Below, one piece after another: positions 46,610 through 55,972 of a DNA stretch of 64,000 bases (position 1 is the stretch's first letter; each line of letters starts with the position of its first letter). The stretch is from an uncultured Bacteroidota bacterium. GTDB taxonomy: Bacteria; Bacteroidota; Bacteroidia; Chitinophagales; Chitinophagaceae. The DNA lies in contig CAJADG010000052.1 in the NCBI GenBank assembly GCA_903938445.1, forward strand, positions 1 to 64,000, read 5' to 3'. A program made the translations under genes and the position numbers. The notes below the pieces were generated by a model. The model was not told the origin of the DNA. It did not search any database and saw nothing but the letters and a program-made list of their open reading frames with translations.

Positions 46610-48019
46610 ATGGATCAACATTTTAATCCAGACAAACAGCATACACTAGTTAATAGCATTAGCATTAGTGGCACTGGTTTACATACAGGCGTTTTGGTTG
46701 ACATGAAATTATTGCCAGCCAACCCTGGTTTTGGCATTCAATTTCAAAGAGTAGATTTACCCAATAACCCCATTATAAAAGCGGATTGTGATTTAGTAAC
46801 GGATACTAGCCGTGGCACCACTTTACAGGTAGGTGATGCTAAAGTGAGCACCGTTGAACATATTTTAGCCGCATTAGTTGGAAGCGGGGTGGATAATGTT
46901 TTGATTGAAGTAAACGGACCAGAAATTCCAATTATGGATGGCAGCTCAGCTCCATTTATTGAATTGATTGAATCAACTGGTGTATTGGAACAAGACGCGG
47001 CAAAAGCTTGGTATAGTATTGATGAAAATATTTTTCATTATGACGAAGCTAAGCGTGTTGAAATGGTTGCGCTTCCTGCATTAGATTATCAGATCACCAC
47101 TTTAATTGATTTTAATAGTCCAGTACTTGGAACACAACATGCTGCACTTACAACCATTAAAGATTTTAAAGCAGAGATATCTCCTTGTCGTACTTTTTGT
47201 TTCTTACATGAATTAGAAGCCTTATTAAAACACGACTTAATTAAAGGTGGTGATATCAATAATGCCATTGTGGTGGTTGATAAACCAGTGACTGATGAGG
47301 AAATGAGTAGATTAGCAAAGGTATTTAAGCGTGAGAAAATTGAGGTAAAAAGCGAAGGCTATTTAAATAATTTAGAATTAAGATTTCCAAACGAGCCTGC
47401 TAGACATAAATTATTAGATGTGGTAGGTGATTTAGCGTTGATTGGTTACCCAATTAAAGCACGTATCATTGCCAACAGACCAGGTCATAGTAGCAATGTT
47501 GAATTTGCTAAAAAAATTAAACAATACATCAAAAAAAACAAACACGTTAAAGATGTACCTGTTTATAATCCTGCATTAACACCTGTTTTCAATTTAGAAC
47601 AAATTGAAAAACTATTACCACATAGATATCCATTTTTATTCGTTGATAAAATCATTGAATTAACAGACACCGTCATTGTAGGTGTTAAGAATGTAACATT
47701 TAATGAATGGTTTTTCCCAGGACACTTTCCTAATAATCCAGTTATGCCAGGTGTTTTACAAATTGAAGCATTGGCACAAACCGGAGGCATTCTATGTATC
47801 AATGCAATGCCAGAGGGAAAATATGATACTTATTTTTTAAAGATCGATAATTGTAAATTCAAACAAATGGTAAAACCTGGTGATACCATGTTGTTGAAGA
47901 TGGAATTAACTGCTCCTATTCGTAGAGGAATTTGCGAAATGAGAGGAACAGTATATGTAGGAGGCAAAGTTGCAACTGAAGCGGACTTAGTAGCACAGGT
48001 TGTAAAAAGAGCCGATTAA
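46610..48019 (+). CDS. lpxC-fabZ: Fused LpxC deacetylase and FabZ dehydratase
   Basis: 469 aa bifunctional protein. Residues 1-310: UDP-3-O-acyl-GlcNAc deacetylase, the committed step of lipid A synthesis, with zinc ligands in STVEHILAALVG (His), and RHKLLDVVGDLAL (His and Asp), catalytic GHSSNVEFA (His). Residues about 320-465: (3R)-hydroxyacyl-ACP dehydratase with LPHRYPFLFVDKI (His) and GHFPNNPVMPGVLQIEALAQ (Glu). The fusion is known in Bacteroidota; it couples lipid A and fatty acid synthesis, which compete for the same hydroxyacyl-ACP. All key residues are present. Confidence 0.97.
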   Translation: MDQHFNPDKQHTLVNSISISGTGLHTGVLVDMKLLPANPGFGIQFQRVDLPNNPIIKADCDLVTDTSRGTTLQVGDAKVSTVEHILAALVGSGVDNVLIEVNGPEIPIMDGSSAPFIELIESTGVLEQDAAKAWYSIDENIFHYDEAKRVEMVALPALDYQITTLIDFNSPVLGTQHAALTTIKDFKAEISPCRTFCFLHELEALLKHDLIKGGDINNAIVVVDKPVTDEEMSRLAKVFKREKIEVKSEGYLNNLELRFPNEPARHKLLDVVGDLALIGYPIKARIIANRPGHSSNVEFAKKIKQYIKKNKHVKDVPVYNPALTPVFNLEQIEKLLPHRYPFLFVDKIIELTDTVIVGVKNVTFNEWFFPGHFPNNPVMPGVLQIEALAQTGGILCINAMPEGKYDTYFLKIDNCKFKQMVKPGDTMLLKMELTAPIRRGICEMRGTVYVGGKVATEADLVAQVVKRAD

Positions 48020-48039
48020 AAAATTAAATAGAAAAAACT

Positions 48040-48837
48040 ATGACGCATCCATTTACTTATATCGACCCTAATGCAAAAATTGCAAACAATGTTAAGATTG
48101 ATCCATTTACGGTAATTCATAGTGAGGTGGTGATTGGGGAAGGCACTTGGATTGGCAGTAATGTAACCATTATGAATGGCACTAAAATTGGAAAAAATTG
48201 TCGCATATTTCCGGGAGCAGTAATCGGTGCAGATCCTCAGGATTTAAAATTTAATGGTGAAAAAACTTCTGTTGAAATTGGTGATGGCGTAACCATTAGA
48301 GAGTTTGTAACCATTAACAGAGGTACTAGTGATCGTTGGATTACCAAAGTGGGTAATAACTGTTTAATTATGGCTTACAGTCATATTGCACACGACTGTA
48401 TTATTGGCAATAACTGTATTTTAAGTAATAGCGTTCAAATTGCAGGTCACGTAACATTAGGTGATTATGCGTGGATTGCAGGTGTGAGTGCGGTACATCA
48501 ATTTGTAAATATTGGACAGCACGCTTACATCGCTGGAGGTAGCTTGGTGAGTAAGGATGTTCCTCCCTATATTAAAGCGGTTCGTAATCCTTTAAGTTAC
48601 GGTGGTGTGAATAGTGTTGGTCTTAAAAGAAGAGGATTTGATTTAGAAAAAATCAATCATATTTTAGATATCTATCGTTATATATTCAATAAAGGCATGA
48701 ACACCACACAAGCTTTAGAATTTATTGAAGAAGAATTACCAGCAACTGATGAACGTGATGAGATTGTTACATTCATTAGAGATAGCGGTCGCGGAATTAT
48801 TAAGAAATTTGGCAAAGGAGCAGTAGACGAAGATTAA
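48040..48837 (+). CDS. lpxA: UDP-N-acetylglucosamine acyltransferase
   Basis: 265 aa, first enzyme of lipid A synthesis. Hexapeptide beta-helix (IGEGTWIGSNVTIMNGTKIGKNCRIFPG), substrate and catalytic segment MAYSHIAHDCIIGNNC with the active-site His, GHVTLGDYAWIAGVSAVHQFVNIGQHAYIAGGS, and the C-terminal helical domain (RRGFDLEKINHILDIYRYIF). Separated from lpxC-fabZ by 20 bp and from the ABC ATPase by 2 bp, so translational coupling on both sides is likely. Confidence 0.97.
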   Translation: MTHPFTYIDPNAKIANNVKIDPFTVIHSEVVIGEGTWIGSNVTIMNGTKIGKNCRIFPGAVIGADPQDLKFNGEKTSVEIGDGVTIREFVTINRGTSDRWITKVGNNCLIMAYSHIAHDCIIGNNCILSNSVQIAGHVTLGDYAWIAGVSAVHQFVNIGQHAYIAGGSLVSKDVPPYIKAVRNPLSYGGVNSVGLKRRGFDLEKINHILDIYRYIFNKGMNTTQALEFIEEELPATDERDEIVTFIRDSGRGIIKKFGKGAVDED

Positions 48838-48839
48838 TT

Positions 48840-49466
48840 ATGGTAACCATCAGCCTCAATGAAGCGGGAAAAAGATTCAATAAAGATTGGATTTTTAAAG
48901 ACCTGAATTATACTTTTGAAATGGGGCAACATTATGCATTAATCGGCAATAATGGATCAGGGAAAAGTACCCTATTACAAGTAATTGCTGGTTATGCAAG
49001 TTTATCCAAAGGGAATATTAGCTGGGGAGAATATGACACCAACTCTATTTACCAACAAATAAGTATAGCAGCTCCCTACTTAGAATTAATTGAAGAGTTT
49101 ACCACCATTGAACAAATTGAATTTCACGAAAAATTCAAACCATTAAGTGGCGAATTTACGCATGAACAAATTATAGAATTAGTAGGATTAAAAGCAGCCG
49201 CTGAAAAACAAATCAGATATTTTAGTAGCGGGATGAAGCAACGATTAAAATTAGCATTGGCTATTTTTTCTGATACCCCAATTTTATTATTAGACGAGCC
49301 TTGCAGTAATTTGGATAAAGAAGGATATGCATTATACCAAACAATGATTTACAAGTATGCAATGAATAAATTAATCATTGTTGGCAGTAATGACCCCCAG
49401 GAATATACATTTTGCAATACCCAGATTAATTTAATGGATTACAAAGTAGCTGGAAATAATAACTAG
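48840..49466 (+). CDS. ABC transporter ATP-binding protein without a visible permease
   Basis: 208 aa ABC ATPase. Walker A ALIGNNGSGKSTLLQVIAG, ABC signature YFSSGMKQRLKLALAIFS, Walker B PILLLDEPCSNLDKEGY, H-loop apparently replaced: the expected His region reads IIVGSNDPQEY, with Asn/Asp instead, so ATP hydrolysis may be altered or the family be a non-canonical one. It starts 2 bp after lpxA, so it is in the lipid A operon. No membrane partner is adjacent; a role in lipid A or lipoprotein transport is only a guess from position. Confidence 0.88.
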   Translation: MVTISLNEAGKRFNKDWIFKDLNYTFEMGQHYALIGNNGSGKSTLLQVIAGYASLSKGNISWGEYDTNSIYQQISIAAPYLELIEEFTTIEQIEFHEKFKPLSGEFTHEQIIELVGLKAAAEKQIRYFSSGMKQRLKLALAIFSDTPILLLDEPCSNLDKEGYALYQTMIYKYAMNKLIIVGSNDPQEYTFCNTQINLMDYKVAGNNN

Positions 49467-49491
49467 GGCTATTGCTTTTAAGTAAACAGAA

Positions 49492-50706
49492 TTAACTTCT
49501 ACTCGCAATTAATAAATTCAAATCAGTAAATTTTAACTGGAATTTTTCACTGATATAAAAATCAGTAAGCGCTCCTTTGTATAAATAAATGCCTTCTCTC
49601 AAATGTACTTGTTGCCAAATAATTTCTTCCAAACCACCTTGGTCTCCTACCTGAATTAACAATGGCATTAATACATTGCTGATCGCTTGACTTGCAGTGC
49701 GTGCAAAACCACTAGGGATATTAGGTACCCCGTAATGAATTACATTGTGCTTTGTAATCACTGGATGTTCATGATTGGTTAATTCACTTGTTTCAAAACA
49801 ACCTCCTCTATCAATGGCAACATCAATAATGATACTGCCTGGACGCATTGCAGCTACCATTTCCTCGGTTACAACAATGGGTGCGCGACCTATTTCGTTT
49901 CGCAAAGCACCAACCGCAACTTCACAGGTTTTTAATTGCTTCGCTAAAATTTTAGGCTCTAATACACTGGTCCAAACTCTTTGACCTAAATTGTTTTGTA
50001 AACGTTGTAGACGAGAAACATTGTTATCAAATACTTTCACACTTGCACCCAAAGCTAATGCGTTACGGGTTGCAAATTCACCAATAATATCTGCTCCAAT
50101 AATAACCACCTTCGTTGGAGGCACACCACTAATACCCCCCAATAGCACTCCTTTTCCCTGATTAAAATTGCTTAAGTATTGACCTGCTATTAACATCACC
50201 GCACTACCTGCAATTTCTCCCATACTTCTTAAAATGGGATAATTTTGATTTTCATCTTTAATATTTTCAATAGCTAATGCGGTGATTTTTTTAGCCATTA
50301 ATTTTTCAACCAACTCTTTTTTTAGTGCAGACAAATGCAACGGAGAAATAATAATTTGATGCATTTGTAAAAAAGGTAAATCAGCTTCCACTGGAGGTGC
50401 TGTTTTTACCAAGATAGGACACTTATATACTTCTTCTTTTTCAAAAACAATGCGCGCTCCTGCTTCGGCATAATCATGATCGGTATACCTACTTCCATCC
50501 CCTGCACCCGACTCTACCATTACCTCATGTCCATTGGCAACCAATACGCCCACTGCATCGGGTATTAATCCAATTCTATTTTCCTGAAATGCAATTTCTT
50601 TGGGAATACCAATTAATAATGGTTTAGAACGATGCGGGATGTCCAATACTTCCTCCTGTGTTTCATAGGAAAAGGAACTGGAAATTTGTGGCTTAAGGAC
50701 ACTCAT
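49492..50706 (-). CDS. ald: Alanine dehydrogenase family protein
   Basis: 404 aa. AlaDH/PNT superfamily: GIPKEIAFQENRIGLIPDAVGVLVANGHEVMVESGAG at the N-terminal domain, MGEIAGSAVMLIAGQYLSN, the dinucleotide-binding VVIIGADIIGEFATRNALALGASVKVFDNN, and VAIDRGGCFETS ... YGVPNIPSGFARTASQAISN. It should interconvert L-alanine and pyruvate with NAD. Note the glycine motif is GADIIGEFA rather than the textbook GxGxxG. It lies 11 bp after tsaE, an order I recall from other Bacteroidota. Confidence 0.9.
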   Translation of the reverse strand: MSVLKPQISSSFSYETQEEVLDIPHRSKPLLIGIPKEIAFQENRIGLIPDAVGVLVANGHEVMVESGAGDGSRYTDHDYAEAGARIVFEKEEVYKCPILVKTAPPVEADLPFLQMHQIIISPLHLSALKKELVEKLMAKKITALAIENIKDENQNYPILRSMGEIAGSAVMLIAGQYLSNFNQGKGVLLGGISGVPPTKVVIIGADIIGEFATRNALALGASVKVFDNNVSRLQRLQNNLGQRVWTSVLEPKILAKQLKTCEVAVGALRNEIGRAPIVVTEEMVAAMRPGSIIIDVAIDRGGCFETSELTNHEHPVITKHNVIHYGVPNIPSGFARTASQAISNVLMPLLIQVGDQGGLEEIIWQQVHLREGIYLYKGALTDFYISEKFQLKFTDLNLLIASRS

Positions 50707-50717
50707 ATTGCATGTTT

Positions 50718-51128
50718 TTATGAAGGTATAAAAATCCTTCTATGTTCAGGATCTAATATTTCAATTTCTAATTTAACGGTATGTTCATTTAATAAGCCAG
50801 GTGCTTTTTCGGGCCATTCAATGAAACATAAATCCGCGTCATCCATGGCAGCTTCCACCCCTGTTCTAATAGCCTCCGCCTCATCTTCCAAACGATACCA
50901 ATCCATATGGTAAATCATTTTGCCATTGGCCTCATATTGATTCATAATGGCAAAAGTGGGACTTGAACCAGCATCCTCAACACCCAACTGTTTGCATATT
51001 TGGCTAATTAAAGTGGTTTTGCCTGCCCCCATGGGTGCAAAAAATGCCCAGACTGTTCTTGTTCCATGCATTTTTATCAATTTGGCAGCAACCGATTCAA
51101 TTTGGTCCAAAGTATAAATCATATCCAT
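50718..51128 (-). CDS. tsaE: tRNA threonylcarbamoyladenosine biosynthesis ATPase TsaE
   Basis: 136 aa. P-loop ATPase that drives the TsaBD complex in making t6A37 of ANN-decoding tRNAs. Walker A AFFAPMGAGKTTLISQICKQLG; DAGSSPTFAIMNQYEANGKMIYHMDWYRLEDEAEA is the conserved switch and central region; DADLCFIEWPEKAPGLL carries the late WPE motif. Start MDMIYTLDQ (an internal Met is possible). Divergent from copA across 104 bp. Confidence 0.95.
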   Translation of the reverse strand: MDMIYTLDQIESVAAKLIKMHGTRTVWAFFAPMGAGKTTLISQICKQLGVEDAGSSPTFAIMNQYEANGKMIYHMDWYRLEDEAEAIRTGVEAAMDDADLCFIEWPEKAPGLLNEHTVKLEIEILDPEHRRIFIPS

Positions 51129-51184
51129 TCCTCAAAGATACAGCAAGTATTATAATGCCAAAATCAGAAATCTTAAAAGGGTCG

Positions 51185-51192
51185 TACCTTTA
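51185..51192 (+). promoter_or_regulatory. Candidate -7 element for the copper ATPase
   Basis: TACCTTTA (one mismatch to TAnnTTTG), 40 bp before the ATG at 51233; places the transcript start downstream of the track ORF start at 51035. Confidence 0.45.
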
Positions 51193-51232
51193 TAGTGGAA
51201 TCACATTTTTTGTCATTTCAAAAAGAAACACT

Positions 51233-53404
51233 ATGGAACATATACAATTAAAAGTAGACGGAATGAGTTGCACCAACTGTGCACTTTCTATACATAAATA
51301 TTTAGAAAATCAAGGTGCTATTGAACCCAGAGTAAGTTTTATGGAGGGCGAAGTTCAATTTGATTTACCGGCCAATTTGAAAAAAGAAAATTTAGTAAAA
51401 GGAATAACTAATTTAGGTTACAAAGTGCGCGGGCAGGAAGAAGCTACTCCCAAAAAGAAATGGTTAGACAATAATAAAGAGCGCGCCATTTTCTGTTTAA
51501 TTTTTACAATTCCATTGGTGGGTCATATGTTGCCAGGCATTCATAATATTCCCGGCATTCACATTTTCATGAACCCCTATTTACAATTGGCCTTAACCCT
51601 TCCTGTATTTTTTGTAGGAATGGGCTATTTTGGAAAGAGCGCTTGGAATAGTTTACTGAATGGCATTCCTAATATGAATGTTTTGGTAAGTATTGGTGCC
51701 CTCTCCAGTTTTGGCTATAGTTTATATGGAACTATTATTGGCCAGGGTATGGAGTTTGCCTATTATGAAACGACGGCAACTATTTTGACCCTTGTATTTT
51801 TTGGAAATTATTTAGAAGACGCTTCTATTGAATCCACACAGCGCGCTTTAAAAGATTTGGTGAAAGCACAAAAGGTAATGGCTAATATGATTGTGTTTGA
51901 TGAAAATCATAAAGAAATTTTATTCAATGTGGAAAGTGACACTTTAAAAGTAGGTGACTTGGTTTTAATTAATGCAGGAGAAACTATTCCCATGGATTGT
52001 AAAGTATTATGGGGCGAAGCGAATGTGAATGAATCTATTGTAACTGGCGAAAGTGTACCTGTGCATCGCAAAATCAATGATATTTTATTAGGTGGAAGTA
52101 CTATAGAAAACGGAACTGTAAAAGCCTATGTCACTGCTGTGGGCAATGATACAGTACTTGCGAATATTTTAAAAATGGTAAAAGCGGCACAGGGTGAAAA
52201 GCCCCCTGTTCAAATACTTGCAGATAAAATTTCAGCCATCTTTGTTCCATTGGTATTAAGTATTGCACTCATTACATTATTAGGTAATTACTTTTTTGCA
52301 CATAATGCCTCAGGAGCTAGTTTAGGATTTGGAAATAGCATGTTAAGAGCTATCGCCGTACTTGTTATTTCCTGTCCATGTGCAATGGGATTAGCCACCC
52401 CCGCTGCCATTGCTGTGGGATTAGGTCGTGGTGCAAGAAATGGAGTCATATTTAAAAATGCAAAAAGTTTAGAAACATTTAAAGATATTAAGCAGGTTGT
52501 ATTTGATAAAACAGGTACGCTCACAACTGGTCATTTTGAAATTGCAAATTTTAAAATAGTAGATACAAAAAATGATAGTGCTTCATTAAACGAGCAAGAT
52601 TTTAAAGCACTTGTTTATTCATTAGAAAGATATTCTAATCACCCTATTGCAAAATGTATAAGTGGAAGTTGGAAGACTAATACTACAAACAATTGGGCAA
52701 AAATTGAAGAGATCAAAGGATTGGGTATACAAGCAATAGATAAAGAAGGAAATGAATACTGGGCGGGTTCTTTTAAAACATTAATAAATCAAAATGCCGA
52801 AGATGGTCACAATATCTACATACAAAAAAACAATGAATTGATTGGATGGGTAGACGTTGCAGATCAAATAAGACCTGAAGCTAGAGAAGTGATTGAGACC
52901 TTGCATCGTCAAGGCATTCATACTATTTTATTAAGTGGAGACCGAAAAGAAAAATGTGAGATAGTTGGGAAAGCCTTGGGTATTCAAGAAATTATAAGTG
53001 AACAAAGTCCAGCTGATAAATTAGAAAAGTTAGCAGCTTTAACTGCCATTGCGCCAACTGCAATGGTAGGAGATGGTATTAATGACGCACCAGCATTAGC
53101 AAAAGCGACCATTGGTATTTCTTTAAGCAATGCTTCCCATATTGCTATTCAAAGCGCACAGGTTATTTTGATGAATCAAGGATTGAAAAATCTACCTATG
53201 TCTTTAGGTTTAGGGCGTCGCACTTATGAAACCATTAAAGAAAATTTAGCATGGGCATTTTCTTATAATATCATTGCTATTCCAGTAGCTGCGCTTGGAC
53301 TATTAGGCACTTGGGGACCCACCTACGGTGCATTAATTATGGGATTAAGCGATGTGGTTTTAGCCATCAACTCTCTTAGATTATTCAAAAAGAAATTAGT
53401 ATAA
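51233..53404 (+). CDS. copA: Copper-translocating P1B-type ATPase
   Basis: 723 aa from the ATG at 51233. One N-terminal heavy-metal-associated domain (DGMSCTNCALSIHKYL, CxxC), then the P1B core: metal-binding CPC in ISCPCAMGLATPAAIAVGLGRGARNG, phosphorylation site VFDKTGTLTTG (Asp near residue 423), HP motif SNHPIAKC and hinge MVGDGINDAPALAKA; the late helix has LAWAFSYNIIAIPVAALG, typical of Cu(I) exporters. The track ORF from 51035 adds about 66 residues that overlap tsaE antisense and lie over a promoter-like box, so it is rejected. recQ follows after 6 bp. Probable copper efflux at the inner membrane. Confidence 0.95.
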   Translation: MEHIQLKVDGMSCTNCALSIHKYLENQGAIEPRVSFMEGEVQFDLPANLKKENLVKGITNLGYKVRGQEEATPKKKWLDNNKERAIFCLIFTIPLVGHMLPGIHNIPGIHIFMNPYLQLALTLPVFFVGMGYFGKSAWNSLLNGIPNMNVLVSIGALSSFGYSLYGTIIGQGMEFAYYETTATILTLVFFGNYLEDASIESTQRALKDLVKAQKVMANMIVFDENHKEILFNVESDTLKVGDLVLINAGETIPMDCKVLWGEANVNESIVTGESVPVHRKINDILLGGSTIENGTVKAYVTAVGNDTVLANILKMVKAAQGEKPPVQILADKISAIFVPLVLSIALITLLGNYFFAHNASGASLGFGNSMLRAIAVLVISCPCAMGLATPAAIAVGLGRGARNGVIFKNAKSLETFKDIKQVVFDKTGTLTTGHFEIANFKIVDTKNDSASLNEQDFKALVYSLERYSNHPIAKCISGSWKTNTTNNWAKIEEIKGLGIQAIDKEGNEYWAGSFKTLINQNAEDGHNIYIQKNNELIGWVDVADQIRPEAREVIETLHRQGIHTILLSGDRKEKCEIVGKALGIQEIISEQSPADKLEKLAALTAIAPTAMVGDGINDAPALAKATIGISLSNASHIAIQSAQVILMNQGLKNLPMSLGLGRRTYETIKENLAWAFSYNIIAIPVAALGLLGTWGPTYGALIMGLSDVVLAINSLRLFKKKLV

Positions 53405-53410
53405 TCTTTT

Positions 53411-55123
53411 TTGGAATCAGCAGTAACCATATTAAAAAAGTATTGGGGGTATGAAAATTTCAGACCTCAGCAACTAGTTGTCATCAATAGTGTAGTTGAA
53501 AAAAAAGATACGCTAGCACTCCTACCAACAGGTGGCGGAAAATCTCTTTGCTTTCAAGTACCCACTTTAATGCAGGATGGTATTTGCTTGGTAATTAGTC
53601 CTTTACTTGCATTAATGCAGGATCAAGTAAAAGATTTACAATCCAAAAATATTCCATCCATTGCACTTGGCGGACAGTTAAGTGAGGAAGCACAGGCCGA
53701 AGTAATGGCAGCGGCCAAAAGAGGAAAATATAAATTCATTTATTGCTCTCCCGAAAAATTAGCACAGCAAAGTTTTCAAAATGAACTGAGTCAAATAAAA
53801 ATTACCTTGTTTGCAATTGATGAAGCACATTGTATTTCTCAATGGGGGTATGACTTTAGACCCCCCTACCGAAAATTAGGAATATTAAAAGAGCTTTTTC
53901 CTAATATTCCTATTTTGGCAATGACCGCATCTGCTATTCCGGTAGTACAAGAAGACATTGCTAAACAATTGGAATTTAAAAATGTCAACATTATCACCGA
54001 TAGTTTTTTAAGACCTAATTTAAAATACAGTATTCATAAAGTTCCTGTCAAAATACAAGTACTACGCACCATTTTAAATGAACTAAATGGTGCTGCTATT
54101 ATTTATTGCAATACTCGAAACAATGTTACACAACTAACACAATTATTGAATGCCTATGGATATCCTGTTGGTGAGTATCATGCGGGAATGCCAATCGAAG
54201 CAAGAAAAAAAGTACAGGCAAATTGGATGGCCAATATAACGCCCATTGTAGTTTGCACGAATGCATTTGGTATGGGAATTAATAAAGGCGACGTTCGTAA
54301 AGTAATTCATTATGACATTCCAAGTAGTTTAGAACAATATTATCAAGAGGCAGGTAGGGCTGGAAGAGATGGGCAATTTGCAGAAGCCATTTTATTGTAT
54401 CAACAAAGTGATTGGGATTATTGGCTTGAACTTCAAGAGAAAAAATATCCTAGCATTGAAGTTATCAAAAAAATATATCAAGACCTTGCAGACTTTGTAC
54501 AACTACCCGTGGGACTTGGAGAAAAACAACAATTTATATTTGACTTTGAAAATTTTTGTACCGTATTTAAATGGGATAAAATAATAGCACGCAATGCATT
54601 AAGTTGGATCCAACAAGAAGGGCATGTACGCTTTTCCGAATCAGCTTTCACTCCATCCATGGTACAGGTGCTTGGAGATAGATACACCATTGAACAATTT
54701 CAAAATGCGCATTATGAAGCAGGGATGGTATTACAAACATTGTTAAGAAGCTATGGTGGTATCTTAGATAGCCCACACTTTATCAATGAAAAACTAATTG
54801 CTGAATTATTGCAAAGAGATATCCCTTTTGTAATTGAACATTTGCAATTACTATCGCTTCACGGGATGATTAGTTTTGATCAAAAACAAAATCAGTCCGT
54901 TGTACAGTTTTTGTGGAATAGGAGCTCGGCTAGTTTTATGAAGATAGATTTTGATCATTACCAACTCATGAAAAAAGCCTTTATGGAGCGTATCAAGCAA
55001 TTTGTTGGCTATTTACAAGGGCAGCCCCCTATTTGCAGGAGTATCTATTTAGCTAAATACTTTGGGGAAAAAAGCCCAAAAGCTTGTGAAATTTGCGACA
55101 TTTGTTCAAGTACGAAGAAATAG
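53411..55123 (+). CDS. recQ: RecQ-family DNA helicase, TTG start
   Basis: 570 aa 3'-5' helicase. Motifs: FRPQQLVVINSV (motif 0), LLPTGGGKSLCFQVP (Walker A), IDEAHCISQWGYDFRPPY (DEAH), AMTASA, VCTNAFGMGINKGDVRKVIHYDIP and YYQEAGRAGRDGQ, then a C-terminal zinc region (CRSIYLAKYFGEKSPKACEICDIC). It is shorter than E. coli RecQ because no HRDC domain follows. No ATG exists near the start: TTG at 53411 gives MESAVTILKKYWGYENFRPQQ, 6 bp after the copA stop, and the next Met is about residue 50, beyond Walker A. TTG initiation coupled to copA is therefore likely. Confidence 0.93.
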   Translation: MESAVTILKKYWGYENFRPQQLVVINSVVEKKDTLALLPTGGGKSLCFQVPTLMQDGICLVISPLLALMQDQVKDLQSKNIPSIALGGQLSEEAQAEVMAAAKRGKYKFIYCSPEKLAQQSFQNELSQIKITLFAIDEAHCISQWGYDFRPPYRKLGILKELFPNIPILAMTASAIPVVQEDIAKQLEFKNVNIITDSFLRPNLKYSIHKVPVKIQVLRTILNELNGAAIIYCNTRNNVTQLTQLLNAYGYPVGEYHAGMPIEARKKVQANWMANITPIVVCTNAFGMGINKGDVRKVIHYDIPSSLEQYYQEAGRAGRDGQFAEAILLYQQSDWDYWLELQEKKYPSIEVIKKIYQDLADFVQLPVGLGEKQQFIFDFENFCTVFKWDKIIARNALSWIQQEGHVRFSESAFTPSMVQVLGDRYTIEQFQNAHYEAGMVLQTLLRSYGGILDSPHFINEKLIAELLQRDIPFVIEHLQLLSLHGMISFDQKQNQSVVQFLWNRSSASFMKIDFDHYQLMKKAFMERIKQFVGYLQGQPPICRSIYLAKYFGEKSPKACEICDICSSTKK

Positions 55124-55215
55124 GTATATTTTAACAAAACATTGGAAATGCTTTTTTTACTAAAAAAAGTAAAAATCGTTTCTTTACAATAAGCAACCAA
55201 TTAAAACGAAGTATT

Positions 55216-55914
55216 ATGGAAGATAAAAAGAAATTTAAAGTGTTATTGTGTGAAGATGATAGCAACTTAGGATTGGTATTAAAAAATTATTTAGAATTAG
55301 ATGAGTACGACGTAACCTTAGAACGTGATGGACGTTTAGGACTAGCTGCTTTTCAAAGAGAAAAATTTGATCTTTGTTTATTAGACGTAATGATGCCTCA
55401 TGTGGATGGCTTCACCCTTGCCGAAGAAATAAGAGATATTGACCCAGATGTGCCTTTATTCTTTTTAAGTGCTAAAACATTAAAAGAAGATATTATCCAC
55501 GGATACAAATTAGGTGCTGATGATTATATCACAAAGCCTTTTGATAGTGAAGTATTAATGTTAAAGATTAAAGCTATCATTAAGCGTAATGAGGAAGACA
55601 ATAAAATAAGTGATAATCAAGAATATGAATTAGGCACTTACCACTTTAATCCAAAATTACGCGAACTAAAGCATGCTGATTTAGTACAAACATTGTCTCC
55701 AAAAGAAAATGAATTATTAAAAATGTTAGCAGAACATAAAAATGATTTATTGACAAGAGAAAAAGCCTTGAAAAAAATATGGGGCTCTGATACTTATTTC
55801 AATGGAAGAAGCATGGATGTGTATATTGCAAAATTGAGAAAATTCTTAAAAGAAGATCCACAAATTGAAATTGTAAATATACATGGAAACGGTTTCAGAC
55901 TCGTGGTGCATTAA
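55216..55914 (+). CDS. rprY: OmpR-family response regulator (RprY-like)
   Basis: 232 aa. Receiver domain: VLLCEDDSNLGLVLKNYLEL (acidic pocket), DLCLLDVMMPHVDGF (phosphoacceptor Asp), FFLSAKTLKEDIIHGYKLGADDYITKPFD (Thr/Ser and Lys). Winged-helix DNA-binding domain: LSPKENELLKMLAEHKNDLLTREKALKKIWG ... RSMDVYIAKLRKFLKEDPQIEIVNIHGNGFRLV. The receiver closely resembles Bacteroides RprY. No histidine kinase is adjacent, so it is an orphan here. It ends at a strong bidirectional terminator. Confidence 0.88.
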   Translation: MEDKKKFKVLLCEDDSNLGLVLKNYLELDEYDVTLERDGRLGLAAFQREKFDLCLLDVMMPHVDGFTLAEEIRDIDPDVPLFFLSAKTLKEDIIHGYKLGADDYITKPFDSEVLMLKIKAIIKRNEEDNKISDNQEYELGTYHFNPKLRELKHADLVQTLSPKENELLKMLAEHKNDLLTREKALKKIWGSDTYFNGRSMDVYIAKLRKFLKEDPQIEIVNIHGNGFRLVVH

Positions 55915-55930
55915 TAGCATTCATAGTTTT

Positions 55931-55972
55931 AGATAAAAAAAAGCGACTCGTTTGAGTCGCTTTTTTTTATCT
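55931..55972. terminator. Bidirectional terminator overlapping the ruvB stop
   Basis: AGATAAAAAAAAGCGACTC-gttt-GAGTCGCTTTTTTTTATCT has 19-bp perfect arms. The minus-strand ruvB stop lies inside the right arm, so this hairpin ends the response-regulator transcript and also caps the ruvB transcript. Confidence 0.9.

Noticed and set aside
51035-51232. N-terminal extension of the copper ATPase given by the ORF track
   Set aside because: It overlaps tsaE antisense, has no family similarity, and lies over a promoter-like box. MEHIQLKVDGMSC at 51233 is the normal HMA-domain start.
55216-55914. PorX, the type IX response regulator, because porU/porV are in the window
   Set aside because: PorX has a PglZ domain after the receiver. 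This protein has an OmpR winged helix and resembles RprY.
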